Of a DNA stretch of 64,000 nucleotides, positions 9,485 to 20,526 are shown in pieces (position 1 is the stretch's first letter; each line of letters begins with the position of its first letter). Location: assembly GCA_024114885.1 (NCBI GenBank), contig CP099419.1, positions 682,001 to 746,000 on the forward strand, written 5' to 3'. The stretch comes from Septoria linicola. Lineage: Eukaryota > Ascomycota > Dothideomycetes > Mycosphaerellales > Mycosphaerellaceae. Position numbers and translations under genes: made by a program. A model generated the notes under the pieces. The model was not told the DNA's origin, made no database searches, and saw only the letters and a list, made by a program, of their open reading frames with translations.

Positions 9485-12400
9485 ATGGCGGGCATTCCTC
9501 CGCCGCCAGGATGGGCACCGCCGCCGGCCCCAGGAGCACCCCCCGGACTATCATCGAATGGCATCCCTCCTCCGCCACCAGGATTTGCACCAGCAAAGGA
9601 CCCGCAGGCCGAGAAGCTCCAGCAGAAGAAGCAGAAATGGCTGCGAACACAACGACAACGCTTTGCTGAAAAGCGGAGAGGAGGCTTCGTGGAGACTCAG
9701 AAGGCTGATATGCCTCCCGAGCATCTGCGAAAGATTGTCAAGGACATTGGTGATGTCTCGCAGAAGAAGTTTAGCGCAGACAAGCGGAGCTACCTGGGTG
9801 CGCTGAAGTTCATGCCTCATGCTGTGTTGAAGCTTCTGGAAAACATGCCTATGCCGTGGGAGAGCAGTCGGGAGGTCAAGGTGCTGTACCATGTCAATGG
9901 CTGCTTGACTCTGGTGAACGAGATTCCGAGAGTGATCGAGCCAGTCTTCCACGCGCAGTGGGCGACCATGTGGGTGGTGATGCGGCGAGAAAAAAGTGAT
10001 CGAAGGCATTTCAAGCGCATGCGCTTCCCACCATTCGATGACGAGGAGCCGCCACTTTCATGGAGCGAGAATATCGAGGATGTCGAACCATTGGAGCCGA
10101 TTCAGATGGAGCTGGACGAGAATGAGGACGAACCTGTATTCGAATGGTTCTACGATCATCGACCACTGTCAGACACCAGCCATGTCAATGGACCCAGCTA
10201 CAAGGAATGGAACTTGTCGCTACCACAAATGGCCACTCTTCACCGATTGAGCAATCCTCTATTGTCAGATACCAACGACAAGAACTACTTTCACCTGTTC
10301 GACATGCCTGCATTCGCGACTGCAAAGGCGCTGAATGTGGCGATTCCAGGTGGACCACGATTCGAGCCTTTGTACAAAGACATCGACCCGAACGACGAGG
10401 ACTTTGGCGAGTTTAATGCGATCGATCGCATCATCTTCCGTGCACCAATCCGAACCGAGTACCGAGTCGCCTTCCCATATCTGTACAACAGCTTGCCTAG
10501 GTCTGTCAAGCTTGGGGTTTACAGCTACCCACAGACAGTCTACGTCAAGACGGAAGACCCAAACCTCCCACCTTTCTACTTCGACCCAGTGATCAATCCA
10601 ATTTCCTCAAGGCAAGTGATGCCAAAGAACTTGACTATCAGTCATGAAGATGAGATCTTTGGGTATGGCAACAACGAGGAGCCTGACGAGGAAGAAGGCG
10701 GTTTCACAATGCCTGCTGGTGTTGAGCCGTTCTTGGATGATGAGGATCTACACAACGACGACACAGCTGCAGCTATCGCTTTGTGGTGGGCACCATACCC
10801 ATTCGACAGGCGGTCAGGCAAGATGGTTCGAGCACAAGACGTACCGCTGGTCAAGCAGTGGTACCTGGAGCACGTACCGGCAGGACAGCCAGTGAAGGTC
10901 CGGGTCTCCTACCAGAAGCTGCTGAAGACGTATGTCTTGAACGAGCTGCACAAGAAACCACCGAAGGCGCAGAACAAGCAATTGCTGGGCCGCAACCTGA
11001 AGCGAACCAAGTTCTTCCAACAGACCACAATTGACTGGGTTGAGGCTGGTCTTCAGGTCTGCCGACAAGGCTTCAACATGCTAAACTTGCTCATCCACCG
11101 CAAGAACTTGACATATCTGCATCTTGACTACAACTTCAACCTGAAGCCCATCAAGACTTTGACTACAAAGGAGCGCAAGAAGTCGCGATTCGGGAATGCA
11201 TTCCATCTGATGCGTGAAATCTTGCGACTTACCAAACTGATTGTTGATGCTCAAGTGCAGTACCGTCTCGGCAATATCGACGCATTCCAGCTCGCAGACG
11301 GTATCCTTTACGCTTTCAACCACGTAGGTCAGCTTACTGGTATGTACCGATACAAGTACAAGCTCATGCACCAGATCCGATCTTGTAAGGATCTGAAGCA
11401 CTTGATCTACTACAGATTCAACAGCGGGCCAGTCGGAAAGGGACCAGGCTGTGGTTTCTGGGCACCCGCATGGAGAGTCTGGCTGTTCTTCCTGCGCGGT
11501 ATCATTCCTCTATTGGAGCGATGGCTGGGGAACCTGCTCAGCAGACAGTTCGAGGGACGTCACTCGAAGGGGGTGGCAAAAACCGTCACCAAGCAGCGTG
11601 TTGAGTCGCACTTCGATCTCGAGTTGCGTGCCTCTGTCATGGCAGACTTGATGGACATGATGCCCGAGGGTATCAAGCAGAGCAAGGTAAACACTGTTCT
11701 GCAGCACTTGTCCGAGGCGTGGCGATGCTGGAAGTCAAACATTCCATGGAAGGTGCCTGGTCTGCCCAAGCCAATCGAGGACGTCATCCTACGTTACGTC
11801 AAGTCGAAGGCGGATTGGTGGGTGTCAGTAGCACATTACAACCGCGAGCGTATCCGACGTGGTGCTACTGTCGACAAGACTGTAGCGAAGAAGAATCTGG
11901 GCCGTCTGACACGTCTGTGGCTGAAGGCTGAGCAAGAACGCCAGCACAATTACTTGAAGGACGGACCATATGTCAGTACGGAAGAAGGTGTTGCCATCTT
12001 CACGACCGCAGTTCACTGGCTGGAGAGCAGGAAGTTCCAGCCTATTCCATTCCCTTCCGTCAGCTACAAGCACGACACCAAGATCTTGATCCTGGCGCTC
12101 GAACGTCTGCGAGAGGCATACTCTGTCAAGGGCAGGCTCAACCAGAGTCAGCGTGAAGAGCTCGCTCTCATTGAACAGGCCTACGACAGTCCTGGCACTA
12201 CGCTCGCACGTATCAAGCGTTTCTTGCTTACGCAACGTTCGTTCAAGGAGGTTGGAATCGACATGAACGACAACTACAGCTCGATCAACCCCGTCTACGA
12301 TATCGAGCCCATCGAGAAGATCACCGATGCATACCTCGACCAGTATCTTTGGTATCAGGCAGATCAGCGACGGCTGTTCCCAGCCTGGATCAAGCCCTCT

Positions 12401-15400
12401 GATTCTGAAGTGCCTCCACTTCTGACCTACAAGTGGGCCCAAGGCATCAACAACTTGTCGAATGTCTGGGGTGTCGACGAGGGCGAATGTAACGTCATGC
12501 TTGAGACCAGACTGGACAAGGTCTACGAGAAGATCGATATCACCCTCTTGAACAGACTTCTTCGTCTGATCATGGACCACAACTTGGCAGATTACATCTC
12601 ATCCAAGAACAACGTACAGCTCAACTACAAGGACATGAATCATACCAACAGCTATGGTATGATCCGCGGTCTGCAATTCAGTGCGTTCGTCTTCCAATAC
12701 TACGGCCTGATTATTGATCTGCTGTTGCTTGGTCTGCAGCGCGCTTCAGAAATGGCTGGCCCACCAAATGCGCCAAACGACTTCTTGCAATTCCGTGACA
12801 GAGCGACAGAGTCCCGCCACCCAATCCGACTCTACACTCGCTACATCGACAAGATCTGGATCTTCTTCCGCTTCACAGCCGATGAGTCGAGAGATCTCAT
12901 TCAGCGCTTCTTGACTGAACAGCCTGATCCGAACTTTGAGAACGTGATTGGCTACAAGAACAAGAAGTGCTGGCCTCGCGATTCCCGTATGCGCCTCATG
13001 CGACACGATGTCAACCTTGGACGTGCCGTCTTCTGGGACATGAAGAATCGCCTGCCTCGATCCATGACTACCGTGGAGTGGGACGACACATTCGCAAGTG
13101 TCTATAGCAGAGACAACCCGAACTTGCTCTTCGCCATGAATGGGTTCGAGGTGCGCATTCTGCCAAAGATTCGCAACCAGAACGATGAGTTCCCAACGAA
13201 GGACTCCGTGTGGGCCTTGGTCGACAACGCTACCAAGGAGCGCACTGCACATGCTTTCCTGCAGGTTACTGGCGAAGATATCGCCAAGTTTAACAATCGC
13301 ATTCGACAAATTCTGATGAGTTCTGGTAGCACGACCTTCACCAAGATCGCAAACAAGTGGAACACGACGCTGATCGCACTCTTCACATACTACCGTGAGG
13401 CAGCTGTCAGCACCGTTGAGCTCTTGGACACTATCGTCAAGTGTGAGACCAAGATCCAGACTCGTGTCAAGATCGGACTGAACTCGAAGATGCCCTCTCG
13501 TTTCCCGCCTGCTGTCTTCTACACACCCAAGGAACTGGGAGGTCTTGGTATGATATCTGGATCCCACATTCTCATCCCTGCATCCGACAAGCGCTGGTCG
13601 AAGCAGACTGACAGTGGTGTCAGCCACTTCCGATCTGGTATGAGCCATGATGAGGAGACCTTGATCCCTAACATCTTCCGTTACATTATTCCATGGGAGG
13701 CGGAGTTCATCGATTCGCAGCGCGTGTGGACCGAGTACTCGCAGAAGAGACTGGAGGCTAACCAACAGAACCGACGACTTACTCTTGAGGATCTTGAAGA
13801 CTCGTGGGACCGTGGTCTGCCGCGTATCAACACTCTGTTCCAGAAGGATCGAAGCACGTTGTCATTTGACAAGGGTTTCCGAGCCAGAACTGAATTCAAG
13901 CTTTACCAGCACATGAAGAGCAATCCTTTCTGGTGGACTAGCCAGCGACACGATGGCAAGCTATGGAACCTCAATAATATGCGAACGGACGTTATCCAAG
14001 CCTTGGGCGGAGTCGAGACTATTTTGGAGCACACGCTGTTCAAAGCTACGGCTTTCCCATCTTGGGAAGGACTGTTCTGGGTAAGTACATCATCTCTGAC
14101 AATTGTCACACCTCTGTGCTCGCACATGCTGACACCCTTATAGGAAAAGCCTCTGGTTTCGAAGAGTCGATGAAGTACAAGAAGCTCACGAATGCTCAAC
14201 GATCTGGTTTGAACCAAATTCCAAATCGTCGCTTCACGCTCTGGTGGTCGCCTACAATCAATCGTGCCAACGTATATGTTGGTTTCCAGGTCCAACTGGA
14301 TCTGACAGGTATCTTCTTGCACGGAAAGATTCCTACACTCAAGATTTCCCTCATCCAGATCTTCCGTGCCCATTTGTGGCAGAAGATCCACGAGTCCGTC
14401 GTCATGGATCTGTGCCAGGTCTTCGATCAGGAACTCGAGGCACTGGGCATCGAGACTGTTCAGAAGGAGACCATCCATCCCAGAAAGTCGTACAAGATGA
14501 ATTCGTCTTGTGCCGATATTCTGCTCTTTGCTTCCCACAAGTGGAGTGTGAGCAACCCAAGTTTGCTCTATGACACCAAGGACAACATGGGCCTGACAAC
14601 CACCAACAAGTTCTGGATCGATGTGCAGCTCAGGTATGGAGACTACGATTCGCACGATATCGAACGATACGTCCGCGCCAAGTACCTCGACTACACAACC
14701 GATAGCATGTCGATCTACCCCTCGGCTACGGGATTGATGATCGGCGTCGACCTGGCTTACAACCTGTACTCTGCATACGGACAGTACTTCCCAGGTCTCA
14801 AGCAGCTTGTACAGCAGGCTATGGCCAAGATCATGAAGGCCAACCCTGCATTGTACGTGCTTCGCGAGCGTATCCGAAAGGGTCTGCAGCTTTACGCGTC
14901 CGAGAGCAACCAAGAGTTCCTCAACTCTCAGAACTACTCCGAGCTGTTCAGCAACCAGATTCAGCTCTTCATCGATGACACGAACGTATACCGTGTCACG
15001 ATCCACAAGACCTTCGAAGGTAACTTGACAACCAAGCCGATCAACGGTGCCATCTTCATCTTCAACCCTCGTACTGGACAACTGTTCTTGAAGATTATTC
15101 ACACCAGTGTCTGGGCTGGTCAGAAGCGTCTGGGTCAGCTTGCGAAGTGGAAGACTGCGGAAGAAGTCGCAGCACTTATTCGATCGCTGCCTGTAGAAGA
15201 ACAGCCCAAGCAGCTGATCGTGACACGTAAGGGTCTCTTGGATCCTCTTGAGGTGCATTTGCTTGATTTCCCCAACATCAGCATTCGTGCTTCCGAGTTG
15301 CAGCTGCCTTTCCAGGCCGCCATGAAGGTTGAGAAGCTTGGAGACATGATCCTGCGTGCGACAGAACCGCAGATGGTGCTCTTCAATCTGTACGACGAGT

Positions 15401-16647
15401 GGCTGAAGAGCATCTCGTCTTACACTGCCTTCTCGCGTCTTATCTTGATCCTGCGTGCTCTGCACGTCAACCAGGACAAGACGAAGTTGCTCCTGCGACC
15501 AGACAAGACTGTCATTACACAAGAGCACCACATTTGGCCGACCTTGTCTGACGACGACTGGGTAAAGGTCGAAGTACAACTGCGAGATCTCATCTTGAAT
15601 GACTACGGAAAGAAGAATAATGTCAACACATCTTCGCTGACCAACAGTGAAATCCGAGACATCATTCTTGGTATGGAGATTTCTGCACCAAGTATGCAAC
15701 GCCAACAAGCTGCCGAGATCGAGAAAGCACAACAAGATCAAGCGCAGCTCACCGCCGTTACGACGAAGACTCAGAACGTGGCAGGTGAAGAGATGATTGT
15801 GACAACGACTTCCGCCTATGAACAACAGTCTTTCGCCTCTAAGACTGAATGGCGAACGCGAGCAATTGCTACATCCAACCTGCGAACTCGTGCCAACAAC
15901 ATCTACATCTCCTCCGAGGACATCCGAGACGACGAGCATCACTTCACTTACGTCATGCCGAAGAACATCTTGAAGCGATTCATCGCCATCGCTGATCTTC
16001 GCGTGCAAGTCGCTGGTTTCTTGTACGGGACCTCGCCACCGGACAACAAGCAAGTCAAGGAAATCAAGACTATCGTCATGGTTCCACAAGTCGGCTCGAC
16101 TCGCGACATCCAGCTTCCACACAAGCTGCCTGAGAACGAGATGCTGCAAGGACTTGAGCCTCTCGGTGTGATTCACACGTCAGCTGGCAACGAGACCAAT
16201 TACATGACGGCACAAGACGTAACCCAGCACGCCAAGCTGATGGCTGCTCACCCGACATGGGACCGCAAGACTGTCACCATGACAGTCAACTTCACGCCTG
16301 GATCCGTCTCCCTCTCCGCCTGGTCTCTTACACCACAAGGATACCAGTGGGGCGCTGAGAACAAGGACCTCGGATCCGATCAACCTGCTGGCTTCTCCAC
16401 CGCATTCGGTGAGAAGAGCCAATTGCTTCTCTCAGACAAGATTCGCGGTTACTTCCTGGTTCCTGAAGATGAGAGATGGAACTGGTCGTTCCTCGGATCT
16501 GGCTTCGGAGACCGCGAGAAGGGTCGTGTATTTGTGCAAGTTGGCATTCCGAGACGATTCTACGACGATGTGCATCGACCGATTCACTTCCAGAACTTTG
16601 CGGAGTTGGAGGATGTTTGGGTTGATCGGTCGGATAATTTGGCATAA
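9485..16647 (+). CDS. PRP8: pre-mRNA-splicing factor Prp8 (U5 snRNP core, about 2366 aa)
   Basis: Catalytic-core scaffold of the spliceosome. Exon 1 is 9485-14080 (1532 codons) and exon 2 is 14144-16647. After a proline-rich start (MAGIPPPPGWAPPP) the PRO8NT region follows (PPEHLRKIVKDIGDV, residues about 70-200). Next come PROCN (GCGFWAPAWRVW, LLSRQFEGRHSKG), the U5- and U6-snRNA contact regions, the RNase H-like domain (LFNLYDEWLKSISSYTAFSR) and the C-terminal MPN/JAB1-like domain (LEPLGVIHTSAGNETNYM, ending near EDVWVDRSDNLA). The length agrees with the family. The start was chosen at MAGIP because nothing upstream in frame is conserved. One intron is visible. With the canonical donor GTAAGT (14081) and acceptor TAG (14141-14143) the reading frame does not match across the junction. 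Family members read GLFWEKASGFEES; here W is followed by GAAAAGCC, one base short. Splicing from a second GT at 14085 restores the frame as WVRKASGF. No intein is present. Confidence 0.95.
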
Positions 16648-17380
16648 GGGTAAAGATGTTATGCATGCGAGGAATGGCATGGGAATGTATTGTGTTGCAT
16701 AAGCGGGAGGCGTTTTCGAGGCGTAGGATCATGACAGGAAAAGATGGGAAGCTCGCGGCTGGGTTTTCTGTGCTGGTATGAAGTTCCACGCTACGCATTG
16801 TTGTATACATACCCGTGTCGAAATGTATTGATGCGTACACTACTACTATACTTTCCATTCGTTTGAGCTCCAATTTCTAATCATAAGGTGAGATGCCGCA
16901 CGACAAATGTAAATGTATGATCTGCATTCTCGTGAATCACTGCTAGACGCCTTGCTCGCGCCAACATCATTGCGGACCAGATACTTACTGTAAATCGCGC
17001 CGAGTAATGCTGTGTATGACTGAAAAACAATAGCCCGTCTCAATGCTGATTGAGTACGTAAGAGAGCCAGACTTTCGCAGACGTCGTGATGCTGAAGTCA
17101 AGCAGCAAACGCATTAATTGTTCTATTGCCACCCCAAGTATATACAGATATTACAGAACGCTTACACTGCCCATTAGCAATACAAATGCTTCGAACAACA
17201 GCTCCTTTTCCCGGTTTCTCTGTTGTGGAAGACCAGTATTCTGTAGCATGCCCAATCAATAAGCCCCAACCAATAGCCCAATCTCTCTCTTGCTAAGCTA
17301 ATACGGTAACGACACTGGAACACTCAGGTATTAGGGTAAGCAGAAATCCGAACGCGAAGCTCAGGATAGAGGCTTGTGCT
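16648..17380. other. intergenic, convergent 3' ends of PRP8 and the SprT-like gene
   Basis: Only short, non-conserved frames occur in these 733 bp. It should hold the 3' untranslated regions and polyadenylation sites of both genes. Confidence 0.45.
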
Positions 17381-18217
17381 TCACCTCTCAGGAGACGAGA
17401 ACTCTTCAAGACTGAAGCCCTTCATGGTCTTGAGGATGTCTGGCAGACCCATGTCGTCCTCATCGCGACCTTTCTTTGCCAGGGCTTGTTCATAGTACTG
17501 TTTCAGCCATACGTGCCAGCTCTGATGACAGTGGACGAAATCGTCCGGCCGGATTCCCATGTATTCGGAAGATGTTGTAGCCTCGGTACATACGCCGTGA
17601 GGGATTCCCAAAGTAACGCCGATCTGCGTCAATACCTCGTGATAGGCTTCTATATGAGTAGCAATCTGCAAAAAGGCTAGGCCGTGTCCCGAGTGACCGA
17701 CCAGATAAGATCTGTTCGCCGCACAATTGGCGTGAGGGCACCCCTTCTCGCACGTGTAAAGGAAGATGAACGCGTGAATGCACTCATGGAGCAGAACACT
17801 GATCTTACGCGATCGGTTCTCGGCGCCGACGCCAATGCCATGACAATGTTCTGCCAAATCGGCTGGGTCGAGACGAATGAGTGAATAGACTTGGCTTGTG
17901 TCGTCTTTTCGACCGCAGTCTCCCACTCTTGCACTCTTTTGATAAGTTCCATCTGCTGCAAGACACATGTTGGGTGTCCACTCAAATTGCGTTCTCTGGA
18001 GTTTGCCGTAGAAGAAGACGATGCTGATAAGGTCAATTGCCTCCAACATATCGGCATGGATGGGGACGTTGCCGTCATTTGCTTTGCACATTTTATCCCA
18101 AGAGCGTAGCCAGGTCTTCCACTTTGTCAATGCAGCCCTCTCGGAAGTCGACCAAAGGTCGACAGGTGTACTGAATCCTTCAACAACAAATTGGGCGAGG
18201 TCAAGTGGCCGGTGTCT
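17381..18217 (-). CDS. SprT-like zinc metalloprotease-family protein, copy 1 (main exon)
   Basis: The frame contains a metalloprotease signature, LLHECIHAF (HExxH), followed about 30 residues later by GHSGHGLAFLQIATHIE; the histidine in the GHG block is the likely third zinc ligand, as in SprT-like domains. Cysteines in between (CEKGCPHANC) could form a small knot or bind zinc. Similarity to the copy at 42883-43671 extends upstream of the first methionine (DLAQFVVEGFSTP against DLADLCVRFLQIP). Translation must therefore begin further upstream. An acceptor CTGCAG just above 18217 keeps the frame, and the first exon may lie in 18286-18675. No signal peptide is seen in this exon. Substrate and location are unknown. 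SprT/Spartan proteins act on DNA-protein crosslinks, but no DNA-binding or PIP motif is visible here, so that role should not be assumed. Confidence 0.65.
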   Translation of the reverse strand, partial: RHRPLDLAQFVVEGFSTPVDLWSTSERAALTKWKTWLRSWDKMCKANDGNVPIHADMLEAIDLISIVFFYGKLQRTQFEWTPNMCLAADGTYQKSARVGDCGRKDDTSQVYSLIRLDPADLAEHCHGIGVGAENRSRKISVLLHECIHAFIFLYTCEKGCPHANCAANRSYLVGHSGHGLAFLQIATHIEAYHEVLTQIGVTLGIPHGVCTEATTSSEYMGIRPDDFVHCHQSWHVWLKQYYEQALAKKGRDEDDMGLPDILKTMKGFSLEEFSSPER

Positions 18218-18285
18218 CTGCAGGTGTAACGTCGAGTGAGCTGTAGCACGCAGACGCTTACCGGGCGGAAGTGGATGAGAACCAG

Positions 18286-18675
18286 CTAATGGGCGACTCT
18301 TGTCAACACCGCCGGATCTGGTGCCAGACGTCCCTGCGATACGATTAAAGGAGCAGTCGGAGAGTCAGAGATAGAGTCCTGTGTATGTTGCAATGTATCT
18401 TCTTCGACAGATTTGATTGTTGGACCATTCTTGGAGCCGACCTTGTGATGGACTATATACCATTCGCGTACCTCTGAGACGAGGTGAATAGCGATTTGAC
18501 AAGACTTTGTAGGTCGCAAAGACAGTCTCGCACCCAAGGGGAAATCAGGGCGTCTCCGTGAGATGTCTCGATTTCTTCGGCGTGTCTCAGCACACTGCAC
18601 GAGCAGCATGGAGCCATTTTTGCCCGGACTCTTGAGCTCGCAGCCTCGTCTGTATGGCGCAATGATCCCCTTCAA
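18286..18675 (-). CDS. possible upstream exon or separate small protein, 5' of SprT-like copy 1
   Basis: Open frame on the same strand, directly upstream of the SprT-like exon, starting MKGIIAPYRRGCELK. A GTATCG donor after residues APLI and the CTGCAG acceptor above 18217 would join it in frame to the metalloprotease exon with an intron of about 120 bp. No domain is recognised, and copy 2 has no equivalent sequence. It could equally be an unrelated short frame. Confidence 0.25.
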   Translation of the reverse strand: MKGIIAPYRRGCELKSPGKNGSMLLVQCAETRRRNRDISRRRPDFPLGARLSLRPTKSCQIAIHLVSEVREWYIVHHKVGSKNGPTIKSVEEDTLQHTQDSISDSPTAPLIVSQGRLAPDPAVLTRVAH

Positions 18676-18949
18676 GACAGATGTGTCAACTCTGTAGCAG
18701 CTTGCTGTCAGTGAGATCGAGTGTGTGTGCGTCGGGTCTTTAGGCTACATCAACTGTGTCCCAGACCTTATCGCGCTAACGGCCGGCCTGAGACCGCGTT
18801 TGTGCTTCCAGCACCAAGCCCGACAGATCGGCCTAGCCTATGCAGGACAATACCTCACGATCTAGCAGGCGTTCCTGCCGCTGGCTGAATTGACTGCATC
18901 TTGTTGAATCAAGATTGTTCCAGCTTGCAGTGGATTTGCTCGAGACCAA

Positions 18950-19426
18950 TCAGCTGCAGACACTGCTGGTGCACTTGAACGCGCTTGCGAAGAACAACAT
19001 GCCAATCCACTGATTGCAACGCTGCTGGATCGCAGGCGCACTCGCGTTCTTCTCAGGCACGCAGTCGCCAACGTGCTTTCCTTCTTTGTCGTTCACAATA
19101 TACGCTCCTTCTCTGCTCGCAGGATCCTTGATGAAGTCTAATTGTCCAGACCCACATATCCCAGACGCAGAGCTGACGAAGTCGTCCCCCAAGAAAGGCG
19201 TCATTGTGCCGTTGTGAATGTAGTTGTTGTCCTCTGCATGCACCAGATGATCGCAGGTGTACGGAGCCTCTTTCGTGTCGTTGGCAACGTTGGATAGGAC
19301 TTTGACGCCGTGTGTGCAGTGTGATATCAGGAAAGCGCCCATGCAGACTGATGTGTTCGACACGAAGAAATCAGCTGATGCACTGCTTAGGTAGGCGGTC
19401 AAGACCGCGAGGCTCGAGAGGCGCAT
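18950..19426 (-). CDS. small secreted cysteine-rich protein (158 aa, eight cysteines)
   Basis: Single-exon ORF with a clear signal peptide (MRLSSLAVLTAYLSSASA, cleavage likely before DFF). The mature part of about 140 residues has eight cysteines, an even number compatible with four disulfides, and several NxS/T sites (NTS, NDT, NGT, NAS). Readable segments are VCMGAFLISHCTHGVKVL, YTCDHLVHAEDNNYIHNG, SASGICGSGQLDFIKD and HVGDCVPEKN. No enzyme motif is present. Size, secretion and cysteine content match apoplastic hypothetical proteins or effector candidates of plant-associated fungi, but that is inference only. Confidence 0.7.
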   Translation of the reverse strand: MRLSSLAVLTAYLSSASADFFVSNTSVCMGAFLISHCTHGVKVLSNVANDTKEAPYTCDHLVHAEDNNYIHNGTMTPFLGDDFVSSASGICGSGQLDFIKDPASREGAYIVNDKEGKHVGDCVPEKNASAPAIQQRCNQWIGMLFFASAFKCTSSVCS

Positions 19427-20526
19427 ATTTGCTGCTGTGTGCGTTTTGCGTCTTTCAAGCTGCTGCTTGTGCTTTTCGATCTTGTTCTCAGCCTGAGGGA
19501 CACTCGTAATTTGATACTATTTGAGATCAGTAGTAAAGCAGTGCTGAAAGCATCCAGCAAAGCAGCAGCACGCACAAGCCTACATGTACTGCAAGGCTGC
19601 GATCAGGTCAGGTCATGCCACCCTCGCCGAGCGGGAAGGTACTCGAGCAGCTCACCATCGACAGCCTGCAGGATGCCTCTAGGCACACTAAGGCTTGCGT
19701 CGTGGAGGCGCAATGGGACCAGAAAGCCTAATCTTGGCCTCGCTGGCCAGCCTTGTCACAATCTCGTCTGCTCGTGTCCGGGCACATCTCTAAAGAAAGG
19801 TATGCACGCACAAAGATCAATATGCAATCGCTTGCAAGACGTCTGATGAGCGACTGTGAGCGCAAGATCTCGTTCCATGTCGCCTCTTGCGAAGGTGGGC
19901 TGGTATAGGTTCCCAGCTGCAGGACGCCCTCACCGAGGGAGGGCGAGGTCGACGCCTCTGGAGCTCTCAGCCGCAAGGATTCGAACTTTGAGCTTAGTGA
20001 GTTGGCGAAGCCGTGGTGTGCTGCAGTGCTATTTTCAGGCATCTGAGGACCATCGTCTGTATGGATCCTGCAATTCAACTGAGATTTCGCAGGGCAAACA
20101 ATGATGAGCATAGACAGACAGAAGGGCAGGCGATAGCGATGGGAGACGAAGTCGCGCACCTTGGCGCGCCTTCGGCGAACGAAAGACATGGAACCCTTGC
20201 ATCTGGCCAAATATCGAAGCATCGAAGCCACAGGAAGACGTGGTGTCAAATGTCCTCGCAGCCTTGTTCCACGAGACCGAGCATATTAGTCTTGCTGTCT
20301 CACGTTCGACATGTGGTGGGCCTGGTCATATGTAAATGCGCAAGATGAAGTGGCAGATTAGCTTTGTAGATAGCCAGCCTCATCATGTGCGACTGGGGTG
20401 TCCCTATCGCGCCGAAGACGTCAAAGGGCCTAAAAATGCAAGATTGTCAATTTGGAGAAGCTCATCTTGGTGATTTTGATTCCTGTTATAGTTGATCCTC
20501 GCACTCATCGTAACAAACGAGCAGCT
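19427..20526. other. intergenic, no supported gene
   Basis: A 173-codon minus-strand frame (19728-20249) has no domain, no similarity I recognise and no spliced partner. The part next to 19426 should contain the promoter of the secreted protein gene, and the part next to 20527 the 3' end of the ZIP gene. Confidence 0.4.

Noticed and set aside
11825..16176. Long minus-strand frames (for example 11825-12580, 12746-13765 and 13903-16176) opposite PRP8
   Set aside because: They are mirror frames of the conserved PRP8 coding sequence caused by its codon use.
9485..16647. Intein within PRP8, a known intein host gene in fungi
   Set aside because: The protein is collinear with intein-free Prp8. No inserted block or splicing-motif region is present.
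19965..20020. TTCGAATCC-like T-loop on the minus strand, suggesting a tRNA
   Set aside because: No matching acceptor stem, D-arm or anticodon arm could be folded around it.
19728..20249. 173-codon minus-strand frame
   Set aside because: No recognisable motif, unusual composition for a protein, and no spliced continuation. It lies in intergenic DNA.
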